A DNA stretch of 64,000 nt from Eretmocerus hayati (taxonomy: Eukaryota > Arthropoda > Insecta > Hymenoptera > Aphelinidae): contig CM056741.1 of assembly GCA_029851415.1 (NCBI GenBank), positions 91,051,282 through 91,115,281 of the forward strand, in the 5' to 3' direction. Position numbers and translations under genes: made by a program. Positions 1 through 10,734 of this stretch are shown piece by piece; within the stretch, counting starts at the first letter, position 1; every line of letters starts with the position of its first letter. The notes beneath the pieces are model-generated. The model was not told the origin of the DNA. It did no database searches and saw only the letters and a list, made by a program, of their open reading frames with translations.

Positions 1-2
1 TG

Positions 3-857
3 ATCAATCGACTGGCTTCCGACAAAAAATTTCCAGAATTTTCTGGTGATCCTTTCGAGTGGTTGCGCTTCGAAGAAACATATGAAACTACTTCCGAGCG
101 CGGAGCATACACCGACCAAGAGAATATGACGCGCTTATTCGAGTCTATCAAGGGCGAGGCGCGCAAGATTGTAAGCCCGCTCCTAGCCTCTAGTTCTGAT
201 GCACAAGCTGTCATAGAAACTTTAGACTTACATTACGGGAACAAGGGCCGTGTCGCGGAAAAAATAGTGCACGATTTGAAAAGCCTGCCGCACCTTGATT
301 CAAATAAAATCAGCTTGACGAGATTCGCTACAAGAGTCAAAACGGTGACGGTTGCTCTAAAATCGTTACAACTTGATGGCTATTTGGCGAGCCCGGAACT
401 ATTTCAGAGTGTCGCGAATAAACTGCCGGCAGTGTTGAAACACGCATATACTCGTTACCCTGGAGATCCAGGAAGCTCAAACCTCGAGAAGCTCGGTGTG
501 TTTCTGTACGCTGAGGCCAAATTGGCTGCGGACTCCGGTATATTCGATGACCCAGCAATACTCGCGGCAGAGCGAGAACCTGCACCCGTAGCCAGACAAG
601 CCCCTCGCGATACACGTGCTCGCGCTGGAATGGTACACGCTGCGAGCGGAGAGAGCACGTGGTCGGAGAATGACGCGGGAGGAAAATCACGACATGTGTG
701 TGAGATGTGTGAGAGAGACAAACACCACCCAGCTAGATGTAACGTTTTCAAGAAAGCTAGCGTAGAGGAGCGCTGGAATCTAGCTAGAAAGCACAGACTC
801 TGTTTCAATTGTTTGCGGTCGGGTCACTCCATAAATGAATGTACAGGTACTCTCTGA
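3..857 (+). pseudogene. BEL gag fragment (DUF1759-like plus zinc knuckle)
   Basis: The frame is open from the left edge (position 3), so the true start is outside the window. The N-terminal part has the BEL gag signature (F-x-G-D-P-x-E-W followed by F-E-E-T, positions ~45-84), which in this family packs the genomic RNA into particles. Near the end are CEMC at ~702-713 and a CCHC-type knuckle (CFNC-x4-H-x4-C) at ~801-842. Reading stops at TGA 855-857, but the same frame continues past it for 49 codons with recognisable gag-pol linker, so this stop is probably an acquired lesion. A CGA-to-TGA change is one possible origin. Confidence 0.88.
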
Positions 858-1193
858 CTCAAATGCGCAAAGAAACATAATAGCATGCTTCACTACCCTC
901 CTCGCCCCGCCGACGAAAAGCCCAAACAAACTCCGCCCGCCAACCCGCGCGATCACAGCGCAGCGGTAGGAGGATCTGTGTTGAATACAGGAAACTCACA
1001 AAGCTGACTAGATAGGACGCGTGTATTCCTCAAAATTCTACCTGTGCGAGTGCTGGGCTCAGAACGCTCAGAAATGACTTATGCTTTGTTGGATGATGGC
1101 TCAACCATCACAATCATCGACAAAAATCTGGCTCTTAGGCTAGGCTTGAGAGGTAAACGTTTGAATTTTACGATGTCGACCGCCAGCGGGTGA
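858..1193 (+). pseudogene. BEL protease region between in-frame stops
   Basis: This stays in the same frame as gag, between TGA 855 and TGA 1191, with another TGA at 1005. The segment after 1008 carries a retropepsin-like active-site motif, D-D-G-S-T (gat-gat-ggc-tca-acc, 1092-1106), preceded by YALL and followed by an IID turn. That matches the aspartic protease segment (DUF1758) of BEL polyproteins, which cleaves the polyprotein. The usual D-S/T-G is written D-D-G here, a variant that occurs in this family. There is no frameshift, only stop codons. It cannot make an active enzyme as it stands. Confidence 0.75.
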
Positions 1194-2133
1194 ATGGCGA
1201 TTCCAAACTGCGGAAGTGTGAATTTTGAAATTTCCAATGTTGTTGAAAAGTTTAGAGTCAACGGTGCGCTTGCTTGTTCGAATGTCAAGCTGCCTGGCCA
1301 AACAACCACGTCAAATTTTCTCTCCAAGATTCAGTTTCCAGATAATATTAGTATCGAGCCACAGAACAGAACACAAGTAAAATTATTGATAGGTCAAGAT
1401 CAGTGGCGTTTGTTGAAAACCCTAGAGTTAAGAGAAATCCCTCGGTGTGATTTGGCACTCTCTCGCACCCCGCTAGGATGGGTGATTCATGATCAGATGG
1501 ATCTAGGGGCACTCGAGTCACGCGCCACGGTGATGAGTTTACATGCAAAACCTGCCGCGAAATCGGGCCACGGGCGCGCGCGCAAATACAACGAAGACGA
1601 ATCGCTTGATGAGCTGATGCGAAAATATTTCGAGTATGACTGCATGGGGGTAGAGCCAAAAGGACCGCAAAAAACCGAGCATGACCGCGCGCTGAAGCTC
1701 ATGGGCGAAACAAGCCGTCGCGTAGGTAACGCGTGGGAGACCGGGCTACTGTGGAAGAGAGATTCTTCCCCTCGCATCGACAGTTACGGTACAGCGCGTA
1801 AACGACTCGCTCTACTCGAAGCTCGGCTAGATCGAAATGTAGAATTTGCTGAGCCCTATTACAAAGAAATGAATCGGTTTATTGAAAACGGCTACGCGCG
1901 AAAAGTTGATAATTCAACGGCGCAGACACGTATCTGGGTACTCCCGCATTTCGGTGTGTATAACGTCAATAAGCCCGGGAAAGTCAGGCTTGTTTTTGAC
2001 GCGGCTGCGAAATCCATGGGAATGAGTCTAAATGATCAACTAGAATCGGGGCCAGACCTGTTGAAGCCGTTGCCGGGAGTTCTGCTTCGTTTTCGTCAAT
2101 ACCGCGTGGCAATCAAGGGTGACATATCTGATA
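1194..2133 (+). pseudogene. BEL reverse transcriptase, N-terminal half
   Basis: Open frame after TGA 1191. It continues the protease C-terminus and runs into the peptidase-A17/RT region. Recognisable pieces are the GLLWKRD box (~1741-1758), the palm entry with R-I-W-V-L-P-H-F and K-V-R-L-V-F-D-A-A (~1931-2004), and G-D-I-S at 2119-2130. The frame then runs into the inverted terminus of the inserted transposon. It resumes in register at 6137 once one copy of the duplicated GATA is discounted, so the two halves are one RT gene interrupted by a clean insertion. Confidence 0.88.
2130..2133. repeat. Target site duplication GATA (left copy)
   Basis: Four bases immediately outside the left inverted terminus. 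The partner copy lies at 6133-6136. Confidence 0.8.
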
Positions 2134-5100
2134 CACGGTGTGCCTGAATTGATTTTAAATGAAATTTTCAGCTTCGGTCCTGGAAGTTTTGGGTTTCGTT
2201 TCTGCGTAATTTAGACATCAAATTCCTTGAAAAAGGAAAATCTTTCGCCGGGCCGATTCTGAGGAATGTCAATTGGAACATTTTTGGAACTTTTTTGGAA
2301 CTTTTGCTTTTTAAATCTCTGAAAAATCAGTCTTGGCTGTGGATTCAGTGATCCAAACATGAATCGTCATACCTAGAGCATATTTTCTCATGAAAGCAAG
2401 TCTCTAGCCCCACTTGGACCCTCAAAAGAGTAGCCAAAAATGCTATTGCAGTCCTCGACGAGGCCCTCGATCATAAATCTCACGTGAAATCATTTAAATT
2501 CTCTCAAAATTTGCAATCAAAATACTGATGATATGTGTCTAATTCTGTATTTGTGCTACCTCGTCAAATACCATTTCTTGGCGTGAGGATGAGTGAGATT
2601 AGTATACAGTTGTGCGGGTGAATATTATGATCGAGAATATCAGTTTCTAGAGGAGGGATTTCGTCATGATTAGTGTTCAATGTAATGTATAGTCGCTTTG
2701 CACAGATGATGTCGGTAAGTCGACACACTGTTGTGCGATCATTCACTATACTATATACATTTGGTATTATTGGCAAACCGTTCGCATACTCGAATACTTG
2801 CAAGTACCGGCCGTACAAATTCAAAACAAACATCACTTCAAGTCAAGCCTATCTTGCCTCTGTCAAACTAGTATAGTGCTTCGAAAGTTTGCAAGCAGTT
2901 GATGTCCGCATTTGAGCTCTATTTGTTCATAATCGCGAATCATATTTGTTATAATCATCCAGCTCATTCGATGTCACGGTTCACCGACTCTATCATCGTT
3001 TTTTGAAGAATAATGTCGCCAAAGGATCACGCATATAGTCATGATGAAAATAGGCTCAAAGTTTGTCTCTTGTGCTTTCGAAAGAAGAAAAACATGTATG
3101 CCATTCAGAAGCAACTAAAATTGCATCTTGAGTCTGTGTTTGATCGTTACGTGGATATCAAAACTCTACCAGGTGCTTTATGTGGTGGATGTAAAGTGAA
3201 AGTGTACCTTTGGAAATCTGGCAAAGGGAATCGAATCCAATTTCCTGACACTGCTGAGTTTCTAGATAGTTCTTCGCCTACGGAACGAGAAGAAAATGTT
3301 CAATGCTACTGCAAAATCTGTGATATAGCGAGGACAACTCCATTCAATTCATCATCGCATGCTAAGGCCAGATTATCAGGTAATTTCTGGACTCCTGTAC
3401 TAATTCTAAAAATTGTACGAGGGCTATGCCATGGATATTTTTGTTTGTATGCTTGCGATTGATAAACCATGACCTCGTCGTAGTCTGCATCATCGTATCT
3501 TTGTTTCTGAATAAAGCAACAATAATGTCAGCCTTTCCTGGCAATTATGCTTACAAGTTTTATATCGCGGCATTCACTGTTTGTGATGGCATAGTAACAA
3601 CGAGTAGAGTGGGGATCAGAAAGCTGTATTAGTGAGGAATGTGTGTATAGCGGTTTCCCACAGTGCTTTGCTCTGATAACGTGCCAGCTGCTCGACATTC
3701 TACAAGCTCTTCTTTCTGAATATTTCTACGCGAATGCGGGCCTATCCCGTAGAAATGTGAAGCGTTTCCCACACGAGTTCAGTGATCGTGAGATATGGTG
3801 GAGCGTTAAGTTCGGGGTTTTCGGATGGAATTCTAAAGTTAAGGTCTACACGTTCGGCACAAATTTTTTGAATCCCTACCAATATTTGATATGTTTTCTT
3901 TACAGATGATTCAAGTTCACAGACACTTGGAAATCGCTGCTTTGATTGTTTCTCTCCACTTTCTCGAGGAATATCCCATATCTGTACTATAGAGTCTCTC
4001 ATCAAGAATGTATCATCTTACTTGGAGAGTATTTCACAAAGAGCAAAGGAACAAGTTGCATCCAATCTTATAAAACATAAAATGCAGTCTAAATCTCAAC
4101 TGATCCTACCACAATGCCGTGGGAAACCGTTGAATTTCATCAAGGAATCGAAGGGAAAATCACACCCTGGTAAAATGAGCAATCGCTCGTTATCTGTGGA
4201 TGATCTGGCAAATATGCAAACACGTTTGAATCTGACTACTCGCCAGACTCATGGAATGGCATCTTTCCTGAGGACCGCTACTCAGAATAGAAAATTGATC
4301 GAACCCGGTTTGAAGACTAAGCTCATAGAAAAATCGCACAAACTAGACGACTTCTTTGGCCATGGTCAGTTCGAATTCATTGATATCAATGGGAAAGCTA
4401 TCTCGACTGTGTCCAGAGTGGTAGTTCACTGCACCGATACGAAAGAATTCGTAAACTTTGTAGAAGCTCATAGAGGTTCCAAAAATTGTCACATAAAAAA
4501 GGGATTAGATGGCGGAGGTGGATCCTTCAAGATTTGCCTCTCAATTCAGTCAAATTCATGCTCAACAGATGTGACCGAATCGAAACGGCTGAAATTTAGT
4601 GATGGTGTGGTAGCAAAGTCTTTCAAGGACTCCGCTGTCAAAAAGATACTGTTGTTGGCAATAGCACCCAATGTTCAAGAAAACTATCACAATGTTTCAT
4701 TACTGTTAGATGCATTAGACCTTGACGAACTCGGAGGGACGGTTGCCACCGATTTGAAATTGGCCAGTATCATCAGTGGGATAATGCCACAAAGCTGTAC
4801 TTATCCATGTATTTGGTGTTATGCGAAGAAAGGCGAGCTCCACAAATGTTGTGAACTAAGGACTGTCCAGGGGAATTTGAGTCACTACATGAAATGGGTT
4901 GCAGCTGGATCTGTCAAGAGTGATGCAAAAAATTATATGAATTGCGTCAACAAACCGCTGTTTCCAAGTCAGCCTAACAGAACATTCCTGGAACTCATAC
5001 CACCACCTCAATTGCATATCATGCTGGGCGTTGTGAATACTATATTCACTCATATGCACCGTGAGTTTGAATACGAATCTACAGTGTGGATCAAAAAGTG

Positions 5101-6132
5101 CAATGTTGAGCGAGAGGTGACACATGGCAGCCCAGCATTCAAGGGAAATTCCTGTAAGATTCTTTTGGATAATGTTGACTTGTTGCGATCTCAATCAAGC
5201 CTTGGATTGGTGAAATACGTTCGAGCATTCTCGGATTTCAAGAATGTTGTGAGTTCATGTTTTGGACAGAATCTCAATCCGATCTACAAAGAATACATTG
5301 CGAAGTTTCGCCAAAGTTACATGGATTTGAAGCTTAGCGTCACCCCAAAAATTCATGCAGTTTTCTTCCACATTGAGCAATTCTGTGACATGAAGGAGAG
5401 GGGACTAGGATTCTACAGTGAGCAAGCAGTTGAATCAGTACACCATGATTTCAATATTTTCTGGGAGAATCATAAAGTTGCGAAGTCAAACGAAAACTAC
5501 GAAAAGAAACTTCTTCGAGCGGTGTGCGCTTACAATAGCCTTCATGTATGAGATTCGATGACCCGCATACTTAAGACTTACCGATATAATTTCTCTGAAA
5601 GATTTGACGATCACGTTGAGAACGAATGTATGATTTGAATAAACAAGCCATTCTTGAATTCTTAAGAGTTATTTTTCGATTTCAATGGGTCCCCCGGGCC
5701 ACCATGTATATCCTCAAAATAACGATGTTTATCAATTTACCATATTCCTAATATAATCTTTGATGAAACCCATCTCACGATACAAATCATGGTGGTTCTT
5801 TACGTGGAATTCACTGGGATGAGGATTTTAGTCACTGCTTGGAGATTTCCAGGAAAACTAAAAAGCTTATTCTGATGAGAAAATATGATCCAGGAATGAC
5901 TATTGATGTTTGGATCACTAAATCCACAGCCAAGACTGATTTTTCAGAGATTTAAAAAGCAAAAGTTCCAAAAAAGTTCCAAAAATATTCCAATTGACAT
6001 TCCTCAGAATCGGCCCGGCGAAAGATTTTCCTTTTTCAAGGAATGTAATGTCTAAATTACGTAGAAACGAAACCCAAAACTTCCAGGACCGAAGCTGAAA
6101 ATTTCATTTAAAATCAGTTCAGGCACACCGTG
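2134..6132 (+). mobile_element. Full-length DDE DNA transposon, CMC/Chapaev-like, 3,999 bp
   Basis: Both ends carry near-identical terminal inverted repeats of about 265 bp, beginning CACGGTGTGCCTGAA (2134-~2398 and ~5868-6132). The flanks show a 4 bp target duplication, GATA (2130-2133 and 6133-6136). Removing the element and one GATA restores the host RT reading frame. It carries one two-exon transposase gene. CAC-starting termini, a 4 bp target duplication and a D-D-E protein with a C-x2-C insertion point to the CMC/Chapaev side of the CMC-Transib-RAG1 group. That superfamily placement is from memory and not settled. The intact termini suggest a fairly recent insertion. Confidence 0.85.
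3013..5551 (+). CDS. Two-exon DDE transposase of the 4 kb element
   Basis: Exon 1 is 3013-3379 and exon 2 is 3906-5551. The intron is 3380-3905, with GT donor GGTAATT and acceptor TTTACAG. The phases join without a stop, giving about 670 residues. Exon 1 is cysteine-rich (C-x2-C near 3067, C-G-G-C near 3181, C-Y-C-K-I-C near 3304), and exon 2 opens with C-F-D-C and a following H-x-C, together a plausible zinc-binding N-terminus. Candidate catalytic residues are the Asp of L-D-G-G-G-G (4508), the Asp of A-T-D-L-K (4751) followed by C-I-W-C (4808-4819), and the Glu of S-E-Q (5420), with P-K-I-H upstream. I take it to cut and rejoin at the CACGGTG termini. No stop or frameshift was seen, so it may be functional. 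Splicing is inferred. Confidence 0.8.
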
Positions 6133-6136
6133 GATA

Positions 6137-6561
6137 TGTTCTTGCGCGTCAAAGTTAGAGAAGCTGATCGTGGGGCGCAGCGATTTCTCTTGCGCGGCGC
6201 GGATCGGTCGAAAGAACCCGAAGTTTATGAGATGACAAGTTTGATATTCGGGGCAAAATCGTCTCCGCCCAGCGCGATTCATATTAAGAACAGAAATGCG
6301 CAAGAGTTCAGCGAAATAAAACCGACAGCTTACCGTAGTATTCAGAAAAATAGTTATATGGATGATGAGTTGGATAGTTGCCGCACGGAGGACGAGGCTG
6401 TAGGGCTGGTGAGAGATATAATCAAGATAAATGCCGCCGGGAACTTCGAGATGCATGGATGGGCCAGTAACTCCCCTCGCGTCGTGCAATCGGTCTTACA
6501 AAATGTCTTGAATCGAAACGGGGCCCGCGAAATGCGCTTGTACGACAGGGGGGAAGAATGA
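6137..6561 (+). pseudogene. BEL reverse transcriptase, catalytic half
   Basis: Continues the RT after the insertion. It starts in the M-F-L-R strand that follows G-D-I-S-D and includes the polymerase catalytic box Y-M-D-D (6355-6366) followed by E-L-D-S, the BEL form of YxDD. It copies the element RNA into DNA in intact relatives. The frame ends at TGA 6559. Downstream to 6675 the homologous peptide (L-G-L-x-W-D, then P-T-x-x-E-V-L-R) is spread over two frames with stops at 6610 and 6652, so this stretch has suffered at least two indels. Confidence 0.9.
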
Positions 6562-6675
6562 GTCCTTGGGTTATACTGGGATACGGAAAATGACAAACCT
6601 CGAGTTATCTAAAATCCCGAACTAAATAATCAGCGGCGCGAAACGTCCGACTGAGATAGAAGTCCTACGCGTCTT

Positions 6676-7137
6676 ATGTCAATTTTTGATCCGCTTGGTC
6701 TCCTCGCCCCTTTCATCTTACAGTCAAAAATACTCATGCAGGAAATCTGGCGCAGTGGTATTAAGTGGGATAGTGAGCTGCAGGACGTAGAATACATAGC
6801 GTGGCGCGCATGGTTCGCGAGAGTAGAGGAAGCTCGCGCGTGTGTGGTGCCTCGCTGTCTCACACCGATCGCCGATCAACACGCGCAAGCCCAGCTACAT
6901 GTTTTCTGCGACGCGAGTTTGTCCGCGTACGCGGTGGTAGCCTATCTGAGATTTGAGCCGAGAGAAGGTCAAGTTCACATCGCATTACTCATGGCGAAAA
7001 CAAAGGTCGCGCCCCTCAAGCCCAAAACTTGGGATATATCTAAACTCGAACTGCAAGCAGCGTTGCTCGGTACCCGTCTCGCTCAGTTTGTCAAGGAAAA
7101 GCTTGAGATCGAGATAAGCCGTCGATTTTTGGTCTGA
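6676..7137 (+). pseudogene. BEL RT C-terminus and RNase H, first part
   Basis: Begins at the highly conserved M-S-I-F-D-P-L-G-L-L box (6676-6705), then the RT/RNase H connection. RNase H acidic residues are visible: the Asp of F-C-D-A-S (~6904-6918) and the Glu of K-L-E-L-Q-A-A (~7042-7062). The enzyme removes RNA from the RNA-DNA hybrid. The frame is lost in the T run at 7122-7127. Shifting by one base gives F-W-S-D-N-A-A-V-L, which holds the third acidic residue. Confidence 0.88.
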
Positions 7138-7555
7138 CAACGCAGCTGTTCTACACTGGATGAAGTCGGAGCCACGGGCGCGTCAAGTTTTCGTCGTGAA
7201 ACGATTAGGTGAGATCGCTGAATCCACGCTGCAATCCGAGTGGCGCTGGGTTCCTTCTAAACAGAATCCAGCCGACAAAGCGACCCGTTTCGACGACGAG
7301 CTAAATAAAGAGTCGATGTGGTTCACCGGTCCGGAGTTTCTTCTGCGCGGAGGAGCTGAATGGCCAAAGCAAGAGCAGCCATCGGCGGGAGAAACGCTGC
7401 GTATTAACGCTCTTCATTCGCGCGGAATCTTCTCGTGCGTGGTAGAAACCGCGAAAGCCGAAAGACCCATAGCAGCTCGATTCCCGATGACATTGCTGGA
7501 TTGGCGAGGGCTAATGGTTGTGGCACGGCGAATGCATAGAGCCGTCCAACGCTGA
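7122..7555 (+). pseudogene. BEL RNase H end and linker to integrase
   Basis: In frame 2 the peptide resumes with F-W-S-D-N (the third RNase H acidic residue), then V-L-H-W-M-K, and later W-x-x-V-P-S-K-Q-N-P-A-D, the classical BEL sequence just after RNase H. The open stretch ends at TGA 7553. The same frame is open again to 8635, so a single substitution could explain this break. The start given is the point where homology resumes, not a start codon. Confidence 0.85.
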
Positions 7556-8635
7556 AGAATCTTCGCAGCGGCTAGAGTCCAGGAGCGTCGCGGGCGCGAA
7601 GGCGCCCCTCAGATCTGCCCCGTAATCGCGCGTCCCCCACTCACCGCGTGGAATGTCGAGTTAGGCGAAAGCTACTGGTATCGTGAAATACAGAGTCGGT
7701 GTTTTACGGAGGAAATTCGAGCTTTGAAACGCGGAACAACAGTGGGCGTGGAAAGCGCGTTGAGACATTTCTGCCCGTACCTCGATGAAAACGGCTTCCT
7801 CAGGGTAAATGGTCGCGTTGCTCGCGAAACTCCCGCCGAATTTCAAAATAATCCGATCATCCTCGATGCGAAACATCAGGCTACCCGCTATCTGATAGCC
7901 GAGTATCACCGCAAATTCCACCACGGTTCTCGCGAAACAGTTTTGAATGAGCTCAGACAAAAATTTCACATTGTCGGGCTGCGCACGGCTCTGCGGTCGC
8001 GAATGAGTAGGTGTTTGACTTGCAAAATTCGCAGAGGGCAACCGTGCCATCCGCTTATGGGCGGGCTTCCACCCGCGCGCGTTGCTTATCACCAGCGCCC
8101 GTGTACGCATTGCGGTGTCGACTACTTCGGTCCTATGTGGGTGAAAATCGGGCGCCGGCGAGAAAAACGGTGGGGAGTACTATTTACGTGCCTGACGACG
8201 CGTGCTATACATGTAGATTTTGCAGAATCCTTGAGTGCGGACTCGGCTATTCTGGCGGTAATCAGGCTCGCAAGTATTCGAGGGGCTCCGCGCAAGATGT
8301 ACAGCGACAACGGGACATATTTGAGGGCAGCTGATAAAGAGCTCAGAACGGAGTTCGAACGCATGAAAAAGGAAGAAATGATCTCTCGCGCGAATCTCAA
8401 ACGCATAGAATGGCACTTCAACCCCCCTGACGCTCCTCACATGGGAGGGGCGTGGGAACGATTGATCCGATCGGTGAAAACCGCGCTTACGGCGATTCTG
8501 AATGGTCAGGCTACGAGATCGAAAGTTCTGCAAACAACGCTGTTAGAAATCGCGCATACGGTAAATTCACGCCCGCTGACCCATGTCTCGGTTGACCCGC
8601 GCGACGCTGAAGCCCTTACCCCAAACACTTCTTGA
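7556..8635 (+). pseudogene. BEL integrase
   Basis: In frame 2, open after TGA 7553. It begins with L-D-E-N-G-F-L-R-V-N-G-R (~7784-7819), then the zinc-binding HHCC module (H-R-K-F-H-H-G near 7908 and C-L-T-C-K near 8012). The catalytic triad is present: the Asp of C-G-V-D-Y-F-G-P (~8111-8134), the Asp of Y-S-D-N-G-T (~8300-8317) and the Glu of G-A-W-E-R-L-I (~8447-8467). It inserts the element cDNA in intact relatives. The frame ends at TGA 8633. Next-frame homology (F-L-I-G) shows one base was lost in the AAACAC context at ~8621-8626. Confidence 0.92.
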
Positions 8636-9051
8636 TTGGCTCATCCTCAGGGGATGTGGCCCTCGGAAACTACGAGTTGGGGAAAACTTGCCCCAAGAAA
8701 CAGTACCAACTCAGCCGGGCGCTCGCGGACGCTTTTTGGAAGCGCTGGATTCGTGAGTACCTTCCGGATCTTAGAGAGCGAACGAATTGGACGGATTTAG
8801 ATAAGAATTTGGAGGTAGGTGACATCGTCATGATAGTAGACCTGCAGGCACCGCGAAACTGTTGGAGGAAGGGTACGGTGATGAAAAACTACCCCGGAGC
8901 GGATAGGCAGGTTAGGATGGCCGATGTCCGTACATCTACTGGGAATTTTTCGAGGCCCGCGCGGAAACTCATACGCCTCTTGGGCGTGAAAGAGGTGCAA
9001 GACTCATTGAATCTTGCACCGGGGGGAAATTGTTCCGCGCGCGAGAATTGA
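8632..9051 (+). pseudogene. BEL C-terminal domain (DUF5641-like)
   Basis: Continues the integrase polypeptide in frame 1 after the one-base loss. It has the family order: L-I-G near the start, W-x-R-W-x-x-E-Y-L near 8740, G-D-I-V-M-I near 8818, a proline/arginine-rich strand with W-R-K-G, and R-P-x-R-K-L-I-R-L near 8959. In this group it forms a chromodomain-like or SH3-like integrase tail. The final residues are encoded by a purine run (GGGGGGAAAT, 9021-9030), as in BEL elements whose polypurine tract overlaps the end of pol. Confidence 0.85.
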
Positions 9052-9340
9052 TGCGTCGAAATACTGCAGCCACGCATTTTGGTATAGGGCCGAAAGTGAC
9101 ATAAGTTGCATTATACGGGAGTGCGACAGAGACGCTAGAAATAAGCTACATGAGAGTGTGCGCGAACAGTGTGTACTCATAGTAGGAAGAGAAAAGGGGA
9201 GAGAGAGAGAGTGAGTGAGAGAGCGCGCGCTATATGCACAGACAACATACTCGTCGTGGTGGATGTACGGTAGTGGTAGAACTCGTGTAAGCAGTATAGT
9301 ATAGAGTGTGTAAGTATGAGTCCCTAATATATCGAATAGC
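9031..9340 (+). other. Probable start of 3' LTR of the BEL element
   Basis: Directly after the purine run at 9021-9030 comes TGTTCCGCGCGCGAG, starting with TG as LTRs do. The right end cannot be fixed, because the 5' LTR is outside the window for comparison. The GA-rich tract at 9185-9220 could be a second polypurine-like tract. The boundary is inference. Confidence 0.4.
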
Positions 9341-9349
9341 CAGCCTGCT

Positions 9350-9423
9350 CTGTTAGCTCAGCGCACAGAGCTCTCGACTTCTAATCTTACGGCCCCAGTT
9401 CGATCCCCGGTCAAGTCGGATCG
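9350..9423 (+). pseudogene. Decayed tRNA-like sequence (tRNA-Arg TCT-like, possible SINE head)
   Basis: An A-box-like TTAGCTCAG (9353-9361), an anticodon-loop-like CTTCTAATC (9378-9386) and a B-box-like AGTTCGATCCC (9398-9408) occur in tRNA order and spacing. The D stem GCTC/GAGC pairs, but the anticodon, T and acceptor stems mostly do not. It is therefore not a functional tRNA. It could be a tRNA pseudogene or the pol III head of a SINE. Confidence 0.45.
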
Positions 9424-10734
9424 TGCAAATTTTATATGAATAATTTCGCGGTATTTGATAAGAGGTAATGCGAGTAAGAATGGTTCAACCAAGCTCGTAT
9501 ATGGTGTGTGCGGTCACTCAGAAGAGTACCGACGGGATGTTTAAATTTCACGAGTTCTGTGAGCGTCTCGGATAATATTCGTGGCAGAAAATGTAACTGA
9601 AACCCGGATCGATTAACTGTGCGTAGGGATGACGATGGAATGCGAGTGAAATGAATGATCGTGATAAAGTCTGAAAATAGCTGCGTGAAAATGAGTATGC
9701 GTTGGAAATGAATAGTATAGGTGTAACATACATGTGTCCATTATACAAGACGGGTGTATGCGAGATTTGTTCTTATTCATAGTACTATATAATGAGTGTA
9801 AAACATCGGATATAAAATATGAAAGAATTGTGAGGAAATTATGTCAACCCAGCGATGAATAATGTTTAATCGAATTTGTTCCTGTTATTGCAATGATTCG
9901 AATCTGTTCTGAATATTACGTGTTGCTTACATAATCATTCAAATTTTTTGACAAATAATTTGTAAAGAATTCAGAGCAAGTATTTCTTGTAGAATAGTAG
10001 AAAAGTGGTTTATGTTTGAGAATATTTTTGAAAAGTTTGAAGCAGCTTCAAAATGAATGTCACCACAACAGCTAATCGCCGCACCTCGTGGTGTACCCGC
10101 AGCCCCAGCCCCAGCCCGTGTTTACCATCTAAACACGTCAGCAATCCTCGATTTTCCCGTATCGGAAAACCATGGAAAAATCTGACAAAACCATGGGTTT
10201 CTTGAGGGAAAGTCGTAGATTCCGAATTTTGGCTCCTCTGCAGAAACAGATAAGCCGCGCATGTTACTGCAGAGTGCATGCGTGGTCTATTTCAAGTAGA
10301 TAGGATTCATCAATCGGTAGCAATAATCATGTTATAGGCATCCATGAGGCGCGGCGACAAGAAAAACAATACTCAGCTCAGCCTCGTGTTACATATATAT
10401 GCTGCCGGCACATGCCGGTCAACTCTTGACTCTTGACTCTGAATTCTATATCGAAGCGAGCCCCGCAAGGAGGGCCAATCCTTATCGCAAGGGTATAAAA
10501 AGTCCGCCCATCGTGGGCGCGGGCCTTATTCGATCCACATCTCACACGGTACTCATCGCCGTCTTTACATTTTGTCATCCTACCATTCACTTGTGAACTT
10601 GTAATTGATTTCACAATTGGTAACATTTTTACAAAGTTTGTAATTTTTAACAGAATATAGCACCAATTTTTGTTCTACCTAAAAACTACTTTTTTCACTC
10701 AAAAACACCCAGCCTGACCCCTTTGAGTTCATAA
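9424..10734. other. Intergenic stretch with one TATA-box-like segment
   Basis: No coding sequence recognised. A small perfect hairpin, CGTGTTTA/TAAACACG, lies at ~10119-10138. At 10491-10502 a GGGTATAAAAAG box is followed ~30 bases later by a CCTTATTCGATCC start-like region, in a GC-rich island (10440-10560). That could be a promoter or a solo LTR remnant. No gene follows it; the 186 bp satellite does. Confidence 0.4.

Larger units (their letters stand above)
1..9051 (+). mobile_element. BEL/Pao LTR retrotransposon, decayed, cut by window start
   Basis: The domains follow BEL/Pao order: gag with zinc knuckle, aspartic protease, reverse transcriptase, RNase H, integrase, and a C-terminal integrase-associated domain. 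The 5' LTR and gag start lie left of the window. The copy is dead. Seen directly: in-frame TGA codons at 855, 1005 and 1191; TGA at 6559, TAA at 6610 and TGA at 6652; a frameshift near 6670; a one-base slip in the T run near 7125; TGA at 7553; and a one-base loss near 8623. The RT is split by a 4 kb DNA transposon at 2134-6132. The GC-rich, CpG-rich codon use contrasts with the AT-rich flank. Family assignment is by recognition of the domain set and motifs. Confidence 0.93.

Noticed and set aside
9350..9423. Functional tRNA-Arg(TCT)
   Set aside because: Anticodon, T and acceptor stems do not pair; only box-like words and the D stem survive.
10440..10560. A gene promoter at the TATAAAA box
   Set aside because: No gene follows; the next sequence is a satellite. 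Kept only as a TATA-like segment.
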